Assembly (NCBI RefSeq): GCF_000359745.1
Contig: NZ_AQHN01000077.1
Coordinates: 124,001-188,000, forward strand
Direction: 5' to 3'
Origin: Rhizobium freirei PRF 81
GTDB lineage: Bacteria; Pseudomonadota; Alphaproteobacteria; Rhizobiales; Rhizobiaceae
Length of the DNA: 64,000 bases
Shown here: positions 50,727 through 59,787 of the stretch, in pieces
How positions within the stretch are numbered: position 1 is the first letter of the stretch
Layout of the letters: every line of letters starts with the position of its first letter
The notes under the pieces: generated by a model
Told to the model about the DNA's origin: nothing
Seen by the model: the letters and a program-made list of their open reading frames with translations, nothing else
The model's database searches: none
Position numbers and translations under genes: made by a program

Positions 50727-52721
50727 ATGTTCTTATATAAGGCTATCGTCTTTCTTCCTCTGATCGGTGCGATTATCGCCGGCCTTTTCGGCCGCGCCAT
50801 CGGCGCCAAGGCTTCGGAATATGTTACCACCGGCCTGATGATCGTCGCCGGCGTCCTCTCCTGGGTCGTCTTCTTCACCGTGGCTCTCGGCCATACGGAT
50901 GGCCCGATCAAGGTCGAAGTTCTGCGCTGGATCCAGTCCGGGGGCATCGATGCATCCTGGGCGCTGCGCGTCGATACGCTGACCTCGGTCATGCTGATCG
51001 TCGTGAACTCGGTATCGACCCTGGTTCACGTCTACTCGATCGGATACATGCACCACGATCCGCATCGTCCGCGCTTCTTCGCTTATCTCTCGCTCTTCAC
51101 ATTCGCCATGCTGATGCTGGTGACCTCCGACAACCTCGCCCAGATGTTTTTCGGCTGGGAAGGCGTCGGTCTGGCCTCCTATCTGCTGATCGGCTTCTGG
51201 TTCAAGAAGCCGTCCGCGTCCGCAGCGGCTATCAAGGCCTTCATCGTCAACCGCGTCGGCGACTTCGGCTTCGTGCTCGGCATTGCGGGCGTCTTCGTCC
51301 TCTTCGGCTCGATCAACCTCGACGTCATCTTCGGCAATGCGCAGAGCTTTGCCGCAGGGCAGGGCGGCCAACCGACCGATGTCGTCCTCAACTTCCTCGG
51401 CATGCATCTCGATCGCGGCCATGCGCTCACCGCCGTCTGCCTGCTGCTCTTCATGGGCGCGATGGGCAAGTCGGCGCAGTTCCTGCTGCACACCTGGCTC
51501 CCGGACGCCATGGAAGGCCCAACCCCGGTTTCGGCGCTCATCCACGCCGCGACCATGGTCACCGCCGGCGTCTTTCTCGTCGCCCGCATGTCGCCCATCT
51601 TCGAACTGTCGCAGGATGCGCTGACCGTCGTGACCATTATTGGAGCGATCACGGCCTTCTTCGCGGCGACCGTCGGCCTCGTGCAGAACGACATCAAGCG
51701 CGTCATCGCCTATTCGACCTGTTCGCAGCTCGGCTACATGTTCGTCGCCCTCGGCGTCGGCGCTTACGGCGCTGGGATCTTCCATCTGTTCACGCACGCC
51801 TTCTTCAAGGCTCTGCTCTTCCTTTGCGCCGGCTCGGTCATCCACGCCGTCGATGGCGAGCAGGACATGCGCCATATGGGTGGCCTCCGTTCGCACATCA
51901 AGAAGACCTATTGGATGATGATCATCGGCACGCTGGCGATCACCGGCGTCGGTATTCCGTTCTCGCCGATCGGCTTTGCCGGCTTCTTCTCCAAGGATGC
52001 GATCATCTCTGCCTCCTACACGTCGCACAATCCGGCTGCCGGCTTTGCCTTCACGCTGCTGGTCATCGCCGCGCTGTTCACCAGCTTCTATTCCTGGCGT
52101 CTGATCTTCATGACCTTCTACGGCAAGCCCCGTGCATCGCACGAAGTCATGCACCATGTGCATGAATCGCCGAATGTCATGCTGATCCCGCTCTATCTGC
52201 TGGCAATCGGCGCCGTCTTCGCCGGCTGGTATTTCCATGACTACTTCGTCGGTCACGCCTACGAGGAATTCTGGAAGCAGGCGCTCTTCACGCTGCCTGA
52301 CAACAAGATCCTCGAAGAGATGGAGCATGCTCCGCATTGGGTCGAGCTCAGCCCGTTCATTGCGATGGTCGTTGGCTTCGCGGTTGCCTGGTATATGTAC
52401 ATCCAGTCGCCGGAAACGCCGCGCCGCCTCGCCCAGCAGCAGCGTCCGCTCTACGAGTTCCTCTTGAACAAGTGGTACTTCGACGAACTTTACGACTTCC
52501 TCTTCGTTCGCTCGGCCAAGCGCCTTGGCCGCTTCCTTTGGAAGCAGGGCGATATCGGGGTCATCGACACCATCGGCCCGAACGGCATTGCCGCGCGCGT
52601 CGTCGATGTCACCAACCGCGTCGTGCGCCTGCAGACCGGCTACCTCTATCACTATGCCTTCGCGATGCTGCTCGGCATTGCGGCCCTCGTTACCTGGATG
52701 ATGCTCGGGAGTTCCCTCTGA
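50727..52721 (+). CDS. nuoL: NADH-quinone oxidoreductase subunit L
   Basis: NuoL is the distal antiporter-like proton pump subunit, with the long lateral helix. The 664-residue product has about 16 transmembrane helices. Proton-path motifs include FFGWEGVGLASYLLIGFW (conserved Glu), LLHTWLPDAMEGPTPVSA (Lys upstream in GKSAQ) and IKRVIAYSTCSQLGYMF. The C-terminal 100 residues form the lateral helix and last membrane anchor. Its stop codon overlaps the nuoM ATG (TGATG). Confidence 0.98.
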   Translation: MFLYKAIVFLPLIGAIIAGLFGRAIGAKASEYVTTGLMIVAGVLSWVVFFTVALGHTDGPIKVEVLRWIQSGGIDASWALRVDTLTSVMLIVVNSVSTLVHVYSIGYMHHDPHRPRFFAYLSLFTFAMLMLVTSDNLAQMFFGWEGVGLASYLLIGFWFKKPSASAAAIKAFIVNRVGDFGFVLGIAGVFVLFGSINLDVIFGNAQSFAAGQGGQPTDVVLNFLGMHLDRGHALTAVCLLLFMGAMGKSAQFLLHTWLPDAMEGPTPVSALIHAATMVTAGVFLVARMSPIFELSQDALTVVTIIGAITAFFAATVGLVQNDIKRVIAYSTCSQLGYMFVALGVGAYGAGIFHLFTHAFFKALLFLCAGSVIHAVDGEQDMRHMGGLRSHIKKTYWMMIIGTLAITGVGIPFSPIGFAGFFSKDAIISASYTSHNPAAGFAFTLLVIAALFTSFYSWRLIFMTFYGKPRASHEVMHHVHESPNVMLIPLYLLAIGAVFAGWYFHDYFVGHAYEEFWKQALFTLPDNKILEEMEHAPHWVELSPFIAMVVGFAVAWYMYIQSPETPRRLAQQQRPLYEFLLNKWYFDELYDFLFVRSAKRLGRFLWKQGDIGVIDTIGPNGIAARVVDVTNRVVRLQTGYLYHYAFAMLLGIAALVTWMMLGSSL

Positions 52722-54232
52722 TGACCGATTGGCCTATTCTTTCAACGGTCACGTTCCTGCCGCTGGTGGGCGTCCTTCTCCTGCTGTTCACGCGGGAAGA
52801 CGGACCCAACGGCCGCCGCAACATCCTGAACATTTCGCTGGCGACGACGGTCTTCACCTTCATCGTCTCGCTGTTCGTCTGGATCTGGTTCGACAATGCC
52901 AATCCGGGCTTCCAGATGATCGAGAAGCATGACTGGCTGACCAGCGGCATCAGCTATCACATGGGTGTCGACGGCATTTCGATGCTGTTCGTGATCCTGT
53001 CGACTTTCCTGATGCCTTTCTGCGTGCTGGCAAGCTGGCTTTCGGTCGAAAAGCGGCTCAAGGACTACATGATCGCCTTCCTCGTCCTCGAGACGATGAT
53101 GGTCGGCGTGTTCGTCTCGTTGGATATCGTGCTGTTCTACGTCTTCTTCGAAGCCGGCCTTATCCCGATGTTCCTGATCATCGGCGTCTGGGGCGGCAAG
53201 GATCGCGTCTACGCCAGCTACAAGTTCTTCCTCTACACGCTGCTCGGCTCGGTGCTGATGCTGCTCGCCATCATGGCGATGTACTGGCAGGCCGGCACGA
53301 CCGATATCCCGTCGCTGCTCGCTTACAAGTTCCCGCCGCAGCTGCAGACGTGGCTATGGCTGGCCTTCTTCGCCTCCTTCGCGGTGAAGATGCCGATGTG
53401 GCCGGTCCATACCTGGCTTCCCGACGCGCACGTTCAGGCGCCGACGGCCGGCTCGGTGATCCTGGCAGGCGTCCTGCTGAAGCTCGGCGGTTACGGTCTC
53501 ATCCGCTTCTCGATCGGCATGTTCCCGAACGCGTCGGAATATTTCGCGCCGCTCGTCTTCGCGCTCTCCGTCATCGCCATCATCTACACCTCGCTGGTGG
53601 CGCTGATGCAGGAAGACATCAAGAAGCTGATCGCTTACTCTTCGGTCGCCCATATGGGTTACGTGACGATGGGTATCTTCGCGACCAATCAGCAGGGTGT
53701 TCAGGGCGCTATCTTCCAGATGCTCTCGCACGGCATCGTTTCGGGCGCGCTCTTCCTTTGCGTCGGGGTCATCTACGACCGGACCCACACCCGCGAGATC
53801 GCTGCTTACGGCGGCCTCGTCAACAACATGCCGAAATATGCCGTCGCCATGATGGTCTTCACCATGGCCAATGTCGGTCTGCCCGGCACCTCCGGCTTCA
53901 TCGGCGAATTCCTGACCCTGATCGGCGTCTTCCGTGCCAACACCTGGGTTGCGCTCTTCGCCGCCACCGGCGTCATCCTGTCGGCCGCCTATGCGCTCTG
54001 GCTCTACCGCCGCGTCATTTTCGGCGTGCTCGACAAGGAAAACCTGAAGAAGCTTCTGGACCTGTCGCCGCGTGAACAGCTGATCCTCTATCCGCTGATC
54101 GCTTTGACGATCCTCTTCGGCGTCTATCCGGCTCCGATCTTCGATGCCACGGCCGCTTCGGTGGATCTGCTGGTCAACAACTATACCGCTGCCCTGCACG
54201 CTGCGCAGAATGTTGCGCTGTCGATGAATTGA
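52721..54232 (+). CDS. nuoM: NADH-quinone oxidoreductase subunit M
   Basis: NuoM is the middle antiporter-like proton pump subunit. The 503-residue product has about 14 helices. Conserved pieces are FFEAGLIPMFLIIGVWGG (pump Glu), FAVKMPMWPVHTWLPDAHV (pump Lys) and IKKLIAYSSVAHMGYV. The ATG overlaps the nuoL stop, with GGGAG upstream inside nuoL. An open frame extending upstream overlaps nuoL and is not the start. Confidence 0.98.
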   Translation: MTDWPILSTVTFLPLVGVLLLLFTREDGPNGRRNILNISLATTVFTFIVSLFVWIWFDNANPGFQMIEKHDWLTSGISYHMGVDGISMLFVILSTFLMPFCVLASWLSVEKRLKDYMIAFLVLETMMVGVFVSLDIVLFYVFFEAGLIPMFLIIGVWGGKDRVYASYKFFLYTLLGSVLMLLAIMAMYWQAGTTDIPSLLAYKFPPQLQTWLWLAFFASFAVKMPMWPVHTWLPDAHVQAPTAGSVILAGVLLKLGGYGLIRFSIGMFPNASEYFAPLVFALSVIAIIYTSLVALMQEDIKKLIAYSSVAHMGYVTMGIFATNQQGVQGAIFQMLSHGIVSGALFLCVGVIYDRTHTREIAAYGGLVNNMPKYAVAMMVFTMANVGLPGTSGFIGEFLTLIGVFRANTWVALFAATGVILSAAYALWLYRRVIFGVLDKENLKKLLDLSPREQLILYPLIALTILFGVYPAPIFDATAASVDLLVNNYTAALHAAQNVALSMN

Positions 54233-54250
54233 TGACGGGACCTATTCGAC

Positions 54251-55693
54251 ATGACTGCTGACACAATTCTTGCAAGCCTGCATCTTTCCATTCCGGAGCT
54301 CATCCTCGCGGTCGGTGCGCTTGCGTTGCTCATGATCGGCGTCTTCTCGGGCGAGCGGTCCGGACCGATGATCACCGGTCTTGCCATCGCGCTTCTCGCG
54401 GTGGCCGGTCTTTGGATCATCTTCGTGCCGGGCGAGGGGCTCGCCTATGGCGGCGCCTATCTTGCCGATGGCTTCTCGCGGTTCATGAAGATCGTCGCCC
54501 TGATCGGCTCGATCGTTGCCATGTTCCTGAGCATGGGGCATGCGCGAGAGCAACAGCTCGATCGCTTCGAGTTCCCGGTTCTGCTCGTTCTCGCGACCCT
54601 CGGCATCCTGCTGATGATCTCGGCCCATGACCTGATTTCCCTCTATCTGTCGCTGGAACTGCAGTCGCTGGCGCTCTATGTCGTCGCCGCCATCAACCGC
54701 GATAGCGTGAAGTCGACCGAAGCCGGCCTGAAGTACTTCGTTCTCGGTGCGCTCTCCTCCGGTATGCTGCTCTACGGCATGTCGCTGGTCTATGGCTTCA
54801 CCGGCCACACGACTTTCGACGCCATTGCTACGGCCCTCAGCGCCGAGACCCGTTCGCTCGGCCTCGTCTTTGGTCTGGTGTTCGTGCTCGCCGGTCTGGC
54901 CTTCAAGATCTCCGCCGTGCCGTTCCACATGTGGACGCCGGACGTTTACGAAGGCGCTCCGACCCCGGTCACCGCCTTCTTTGCAGGTGCGCCGAAGGTT
55001 GCGGCCATGGCGATCCTGACCCGCATCGTGGTTACGGCTTTCCATCCGGTGCTCGCCGACTGGCAGCAGATCATCGTGTTCATCTCGATCGCCTCGATGG
55101 TGCTCGGCTCCTTCGCCGCGATCGGTCAGCGCAATTTCAAGCGACTGATGGCCTATTCCTCGATCGGCCACATGGGCTATGCGCTCGTCGGCCTTGCCGC
55201 CGGCACCAAGACCGGCGTGTCCGGTGTCATGCTCTATATGGTCATCTACATGGTCATGACGCTCGGCTCCTTCGCCATCATCATGGCGATGCGCCGCAAG
55301 GACGGGCGTCAGGTCGAAAGTATCGAAGATCTTGCTGGTCTCTCCGCGACGAACCCCTTCATGGCGGTCGTGCTGACGGCGCTGATGTTCTCGCTGGCAG
55401 GCATCCCGCCGCTGGCAGGCTTCTTCGGAAAGTACTTCGTCTTCGTCGCGGCCATCCAGGCGCATCTCTATGCGCTCGCCATCATCGGCGTTCTGGCCTC
55501 GGTCGTCGGCGCCTACTACTATCTGCGCGTCATCAAGGTGATGTGGTTCGATGAAGCCAAGGACGAGTTCACGCGCACGGCGGGCTCGCTGCGCCTCGTC
55601 TTCGGCCTCTCCGGCCTCTTCGTCATCACCTACGTCTTCTTCGGCGGCGTAATCGGCGGTGCTGCCGATCTGGCAGCCGCGACGCTGTTTTGA
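54251..55693 (+). CDS. nuoN: NADH-quinone oxidoreductase subunit N
   Basis: NuoN is the proximal antiporter-like proton pump subunit. The 480-residue product has 14 helices, with SLYLSLELQSLALYVV (pump Glu), AFKISAVPFHMWTPDVYEG and FKRLMAYSSIGHMGYAL. It is the last nuo gene. Its stop overlaps the start of birA (TGATG), so biotin ligase is probably made from the same transcript, a common rhizobial arrangement. Confidence 0.98.
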   Translation: MTADTILASLHLSIPELILAVGALALLMIGVFSGERSGPMITGLAIALLAVAGLWIIFVPGEGLAYGGAYLADGFSRFMKIVALIGSIVAMFLSMGHAREQQLDRFEFPVLLVLATLGILLMISAHDLISLYLSLELQSLALYVVAAINRDSVKSTEAGLKYFVLGALSSGMLLYGMSLVYGFTGHTTFDAIATALSAETRSLGLVFGLVFVLAGLAFKISAVPFHMWTPDVYEGAPTPVTAFFAGAPKVAAMAILTRIVVTAFHPVLADWQQIIVFISIASMVLGSFAAIGQRNFKRLMAYSSIGHMGYALVGLAAGTKTGVSGVMLYMVIYMVMTLGSFAIIMAMRRKDGRQVESIEDLAGLSATNPFMAVVLTALMFSLAGIPPLAGFFGKYFVFVAAIQAHLYALAIIGVLASVVGAYYYLRVIKVMWFDEAKDEFTRTAGSLRLVFGLSGLFVITYVFFGGVIGGAADLAAATLF

Positions 55694-56457
55694 TGGTGTC
55701 TGACATGAATAGCCGGAAGTCGCTTGCCGACTTCCGGCACGATGCCCTTTCAGAGACTTCCTCTACAAATAGCGTGTGTCTGGAAAGAGCACGCTCTGGC
55801 GATCCCGGAAACCTGTGGGTGACCGCCGAGCGCCAGACCGGCGGGCGTGGTCGCCGCGGTCGTCCATGGGTTTCCGAACCCGGCAATCTCTACGCATCGC
55901 TGCTTTTGATCGATCCCGCACCGATGGACCGCCTCGGCTCACTGCCGCTTGCGGTGGCGGTTGCCGTGCATCAGGCGGTGCGCGCGGTATTGCCGCTGGC
56001 GGCCGAGCCGGCCGAGATCAAGTGGCCGAACGATATCCTGATCGGTCGCAAGAAAACCTGCGGCATCCTGATCGAGGGCGAAGCGCTCCGGGATGGACGC
56101 TATGCGCTTGTCATCGGCATCGGTATCAATGTCACGACCATGCCCGACAATCCGATGTATCCGGTGACCAGCCTGCGCCAACAGGGCTCCATGGTTTCGG
56201 CGGAAGAGCTGTTTGCGCATCTCTATGCGGCGATGGCAGAGGTGCTGGCTGTCTGGAACCGCGGCAAGGGTGTCCGGGAGATTACTGCCCGCTGGCGGGA
56301 AGCGGCGTGCGGCATCGGGGAAAAGATCACAGTGAATTTGCCGGACCGGTCGATTTTAGGCCAATTCGTTGGAATCGATGATAATGGCTTGTTGATGCTC
56401 GAAACCGACGACGGCAAGACTATGCCGATCGCGGCGGGCGATGTTTTTCTTAAGTAG
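55693..56457 (+). CDS. birA: Biotin--[acetyl-CoA carboxylase] ligase
   Basis: BirA activates biotin with ATP and attaches it to carboxylase carrier proteins. The 254-residue product has the biotinyl-AMP loop TGGRGRRGRPWVSEPGNLY, the catalytic KWPNDILIGRKKTCGILIE, and a short C-terminal SH3-like domain. It lacks the N-terminal DNA-binding domain of E. coli BirA, so it should not act as a repressor. The ATG at 55693 overlaps the nuoN stop. A second ATG at 55705 is also plausible. rnj follows after 14 bases. Confidence 0.94.
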   Translation: MVSDMNSRKSLADFRHDALSETSSTNSVCLERARSGDPGNLWVTAERQTGGRGRRGRPWVSEPGNLYASLLLIDPAPMDRLGSLPLAVAVAVHQAVRAVLPLAAEPAEIKWPNDILIGRKKTCGILIEGEALRDGRYALVIGIGINVTTMPDNPMYPVTSLRQQGSMVSAEELFAHLYAAMAEVLAVWNRGKGVREITARWREAACGIGEKITVNLPDRSILGQFVGIDDNGLLMLETDDGKTMPIAAGDVFLK

Positions 56458-56471
56458 TGGTTGGGAACGAA

Positions 56472-58145
56472 ATGGCGAAACAAGACGAACTGGTGTTTCT
56501 GCCACTCGGCGGCGTCGGCGAGATCGGCATGAATCTCGCGCTGTACGGTTATGGTCCGTCGGAGCATCGCCAGTGGATCATGGTCGATTGCGGCGTTACC
56601 TTCCCAGGTCCCGATCTGCCGGGTGTCGATCTGGTGCTGCCGGATATCCGCTTCCTCGCCAAGGAGCGCAAGAACCTCAAGGGCATCATCATCACCCATG
56701 CGCATGAGGATCACTACGGCGCGCTGAACGATCTTTGGCCAGGCCTGAACGTTCCCATCTATGCGTCCGCCTTCACCGCAGGTCTTCTGGAAGCCAAGCG
56801 CGACTATGAAAAGACGATGGGTGAGATTCCGATCACGCCATTCAAGGCCGGCGATCGCATCAATGTCGGCCCCTTCGAGATCGAAGGCGTCGCCGTCAAT
56901 CACTCGATCCCCGAGCCGATGTCGCTGATGATCCGTACGCCGCTCGGCAGCGTCATTCACACCGGCGACTGGAAGATCGATCACGAGCCCTCGCTCGGGC
57001 CTTTGACCGACGAGACCCGCTTCCGCCAGCTCGGCGACGAGGGCGTGCTGGCGCTGATGTGCGATTCCACCAATGCGCTACGCGATGGCGTCTCGCCTTC
57101 CGAGAAGGACGTCTCCGAAAGCCTGCGCAAGATCATCGAGGATGCCGAAGGTCGCGTGGCTGTCACCACCTTCTCCTCGAATGTCGGCCGTATCCGCACC
57201 GTCGCCGAGGCTGCTGAAGCCGCCGGTCGTGAAGTTCTCCTTTTAGGTAGTTCGCTGAAGCGCGTCGTCGATGTGGCTCGCGATATCGGTCTGATGGAGG
57301 GCATCAAGCCGTTCATCGCCGAGGACGAATACGGTTATATTCCGCGCGATAAGGTGGTGGTCATCCTCACCGGCAGCCAGGGCGAGCCGCGCGCAGCCCT
57401 TGCCAAGCTGGCGAGGGATGAAATGCGCAACGTCGCGCTGGCATCAGGCGATATCGTCGTCTTCTCCTCGCGCGCCATCCCCGGAAACGAGAAGGCTATT
57501 CAAGATATCAAGAATGGCTTGATCGAGCAGGGCGTGCATATCGTGACGGATGCCGAAGCGCTCGTTCATGTGTCCGGCCACCCCCGGCGCAACGAGTTGC
57601 AGAAGATGTATCAGTGGACGCGGCCGAAGATCGTGGTTCCCGTGCATGGCGAGGCCACGCATCTGACTGCGCATAAGGAACTGGCCGAACAGAGCGGCAT
57701 TGCCATCGTACCGCGCGTGCGCAACGGCGATATCTTGCGCCTTGCGCCGGGACCGGCCGAGGTGATCGATGAGGCGCCGCATGGGCGTATCTTCAAGGAC
57801 GGCATCCTGATCGGCGATTTCGACGAGATGGGAATCGGCGAGCGCAAGAAGCTCTCCTATGTCGGCCATGTCGCCGTCAACGTCGTGCTCGATGCCCGTT
57901 ACGACATCGTCGGCGATCCGGATATCGTGCCGATCGGCCTGCCGGCTTATGACGACGAGGGTGACGAGATGGAAGACACGCTCTTCGATGCCGTCGTCAG
58001 CGCCATCGAGAGCATTCCCCGTGCTCGCCGCAAGGATCTGGACATGCTGCAGGAAGCTGCCCGCCGCGCCGTGCGCGCCGCCGCGAACCAGGGTTGGGGC
58101 AAAAAGCCTTTGGTTACCGTCTTCGTCACGCGTACCGGCGGCTGA
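56472..58145 (+). CDS. rnj: Ribonuclease J
   Basis: RNase J is a metallo-beta-lactamase/beta-CASP ribonuclease with endonuclease and 5'-3' exonuclease activity in RNA maturation and decay. The 557-residue product has FLPLGGVGEIGMN at the N-terminus, the zinc motif THAHEDHYGAL, HTGDWKID, CDSTNAL, the beta-CASP part with VVILTGSQGEP and SSRAIPGNE, and VPVHGEATH. I chose the ATG at 56472; a GTG 15 bases earlier overlaps the birA stop. Homologs in rhizobia sit in this same nuoN-birA-rnj order. An intergenic repeat starts 16 bases after the stop. Confidence 0.95.
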   Translation: MAKQDELVFLPLGGVGEIGMNLALYGYGPSEHRQWIMVDCGVTFPGPDLPGVDLVLPDIRFLAKERKNLKGIIITHAHEDHYGALNDLWPGLNVPIYASAFTAGLLEAKRDYEKTMGEIPITPFKAGDRINVGPFEIEGVAVNHSIPEPMSLMIRTPLGSVIHTGDWKIDHEPSLGPLTDETRFRQLGDEGVLALMCDSTNALRDGVSPSEKDVSESLRKIIEDAEGRVAVTTFSSNVGRIRTVAEAAEAAGREVLLLGSSLKRVVDVARDIGLMEGIKPFIAEDEYGYIPRDKVVVILTGSQGEPRAALAKLARDEMRNVALASGDIVVFSSRAIPGNEKAIQDIKNGLIEQGVHIVTDAEALVHVSGHPRRNELQKMYQWTRPKIVVPVHGEATHLTAHKELAEQSGIAIVPRVRNGDILRLAPGPAEVIDEAPHGRIFKDGILIGDFDEMGIGERKKLSYVGHVAVNVVLDARYDIVGDPDIVPIGLPAYDDEGDEMEDTLFDAVVSAIESIPRARRKDLDMLQEAARRAVRAAANQGWGKKPLVTVFVTRTGG

Positions 58146-58160
58146 CATCCGCCATCCGAT

Positions 58161-58267
58161 CTAGAGCATTTCCAGGAAAAGTGCGCAGCGGTTTTCCGTT
58201 CGGAATGCATAAGAAAGCAAAAAGATAGAGCGTTTCCGCGATTCGAAGAAAGGCGGAAACGCTCTAG
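58161..58267. repeat. Intergenic palindromic repeat element, copy 1
   Basis: This 107-base unit has short inverted ends (CTAGAGC at 58161-58167 and GCTCTAG at 58261-58267). It contains a 13-bp hairpin (58226-58238 with 58254-58266) and a core at 58176-58199 that recurs exactly in copy 2. Elements of this kind, beginning GAGCATTTCC and containing GTGCGCAGCGGTTTTCC, are scattered between rhizobial genes. Its right end abuts the mce ribosome site. Confidence 0.8.
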
Positions 58268-58279
58268 GAGGAGAGATCC

Positions 58280-58684
58280 GTGCTTGGACGCATCAATCAT
58301 GTCGCGCTCGCTGTTCCGGATATCGCAACGGCCAGTCGCGCTTATCGCGAGACGCTTGGCGCCGTTGTGTCCGCACCGCAGGCTTTGCCCGAGCACGGAG
58401 TAACGGTCGTTTTCGTCGAATTGCCGAACAGCAAAGTCGAGTTGCTGGAGCCGCTCGGCGAGGCATCGCCGATCGCGGCCTTTCTTGCGAAGAACCCGGA
58501 CGGCGGCATGCATCACATCTGCTACGAGGTTGCCGATATTCTGGCGGCTCGCGATCATCTGGCCGCTGCAGGCGCCCGGGTACTTGGGAACGGCGAGCCG
58601 AAAATCGGCGCGCATGGCAAGCCGGTGCTCTTCCTGCACCCGAAAGACTTCTTCGGCACGCTGATCGAGCTTGAGCAAGTGTGA
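58280..58684 (+). CDS. mce: Methylmalonyl-CoA epimerase
   Basis: This enzyme interconverts the R and S forms of methylmalonyl-CoA in the propionyl-CoA to succinyl-CoA pathway. The 134-residue product is a two-module vicinal-oxygen-chelate protein with metal ligands in INHVALAVPD (His), GGMHHICYEV (His) and the C-terminal IELEQV (Glu). Length is typical. The start is a GTG with AGGAGAG upstream, directly after the repeat element. It is flanked by the two repeat copies and followed by a DUF1467 gene, a neighbourhood common in rhizobia. Confidence 0.93.
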   Translation: MLGRINHVALAVPDIATASRAYRETLGAVVSAPQALPEHGVTVVFVELPNSKVELLEPLGEASPIAAFLAKNPDGGMHHICYEVADILAARDHLAAAGARVLGNGEPKIGAHGKPVLFLHPKDFFGTLIELEQV

Positions 58685-58772
58685 CATTAAAGCGCTGGAA
58701 CGCGCTTTGAAAGATGGCGGTTTTGCCCCTATAAGCAACTTGGAAGAGGGAAGGGCGAGCAGGCTCGTCCTT

Positions 58773-58873
58773 GGAGCAATTTCGCGAAAAGTGCGCAGCG
58801 GTTTTCCGTCTGGAGTTGCGTAAAACAACAAGGTCGAGCGGTTCGGAGATTCTGTGAAGAACTGAACCGCTTC
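58773..58873. repeat. Intergenic palindromic repeat element, copy 2
   Basis: This has the same organisation as copy 1. The core at 58786-58809 is identical over 24 bases to 58176-58199, then comes a diverged middle and a terminal hairpin (about 58836-58844 with 58864-58873). It lies between mce and the DUF1467 gene, ending 11 bases before that ATG. Confidence 0.75.
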
Positions 58874-58884
58874 AAGGGAGCATA

Positions 58885-59163
58885 ATGGCCCAGCAGATTG
58901 CAGCGAGCTTCGCGGTTTATTTCGTCATCTGGTGGATTACGCTTTTTGCCGTACTGCCCTTCGGTTTGCGCACGCAGGCCGAGGACGAGCATGTGATCGC
59001 CGGAACCGTCGAAAGCGCGCCCACTAAGTTTCGTGCCTGGAGAGTGGTATTCTTCACCACGCTGGTCTCGGCCCTCATCTACGGCGCCTGGTATGTCGCC
59101 TCGCATTATTTCGGTCTGAGCATCGACTCCATCCCGAAAATCATTCCCGATTACGACAAATAG
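58885..59163 (+). CDS. DUF1467 family small membrane protein
   Basis: The 92-residue product has two transmembrane helices (FAVYFVIWWITLFAVLPFG and VFFTTLVSALIYGAWYVA), separated by a short polar loop with LRTQAEDEHVIAGTVESAP. This arrangement is typical of the DUF1467 family, found almost only in Alphaproteobacteria. The function is unknown. AAGGGAG precedes the ATG. It lies between mce and proS, its usual place in rhizobia, and is followed by a terminator about 190 bases downstream. Confidence 0.88.
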   Translation: MAQQIAASFAVYFVIWWITLFAVLPFGLRTQAEDEHVIAGTVESAPTKFRAWRVVFFTTLVSALIYGAWYVASHYFGLSIDSIPKIIPDYDK

Positions 59164-59355
59164 TCGATCGGCGCAGCCTGTAGCGTGGGTTGAAATCAAA
59201 ACGCCTTGCAATCGCCTTCAATTCGTCACACGCCTGTCATCTGAGTGAAGCAAAGAGGCTGCAGAACATGGCTGCAAGGTCATGATGGGAAGGCCTCGGC
59301 AGCGCTTTCCGACGGGGCGCGTTCAAGGCATAGTTGGCCATCGTAAAAGCAAAAA

Positions 59356-59381
59356 AAAACAAGGCTATAAGCCTTGTTTTT
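59356..59381 (+). terminator. Rho-independent, possibly bidirectional terminator
   Basis: The hairpin AACAAGGCT/AGCCTTGTT with an ATA loop is preceded by a long A run and followed by five T residues, so it can terminate from both sides. It ends the mce/DUF1467 transcription unit. Confidence 0.85.
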
Positions 59382-59574
59382 AAGTATCGCGTGATCCTTA
59401 TCCGTTGCCGGGGCAGCGAGCAAGCGCGCCTAAGATCTGATCCTCCCAAGACTTGACCGCGAAACGGCAAGAATTTAGCCTTCCTGCCTCTTTTGTGAGC
59501 TAAAATTAGCTCAAACATTGAGCTTTGTCATCTGTTTTTTTGCTTTTTTACTACAGTCGCGCAGATTTTTTCTG

Positions 59575-59604
59575 TTGACAGATTTTCGTCGTAAATCCTT
59601 ATAA
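59575..59604 (+). promoter_or_regulatory. Strong candidate promoter for proS-lolC-lolD
   Basis: A perfect TTGACA (59575-59580) is followed by 17 bases and CTTATA (59598-59603), or by 18 bases and TTATAA. A T-rich tract lies just upstream. The start point would be near 59611, leaving a leader of about 175 bases before proS. Confidence 0.6.
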
Positions 59605-59787
59605 ACGCGCATTTTTTCGGAATCATGAAAACAAGCCGCATCGCCTGCATCCTCGGGCGTTTGCCAAATTCCCTCATGGAGAATGCGGGTTTCCTTCCGG
59701 CGCCGAAGCAGTTATGAACTGCCCTTATACATAATTTGCTAACGATTCCGTATAGAGCGGATCGTCAAACCATCTGGAACAAGCGTC

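Larger units (their letters stand above)
59164..59787 (+). other. Long AT-rich intergenic region before proS
   Basis: These 624 bases contain a terminator near 59356-59381, a T-rich tract around 59530-59575 and a good promoter at 59575-59604. The stretch from the promoter to proS would be a leader of about 175 bases. I see no gene on either strand that I can support; a minus-strand frame at 59237-59518 crosses the terminator. Confidence 0.6.

Noticed and set aside
58161..58873. Insertion sequence around mce
   Set aside because: The repeats are about 100 bases each, enclose a normal housekeeping gene in a common rhizobial order, and there is no transposase.
59237..59518. Minus-strand 93-codon frame before proS
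   Set aside because: It runs through a clear terminator hairpin, has no ribosome site and no family resemblance.
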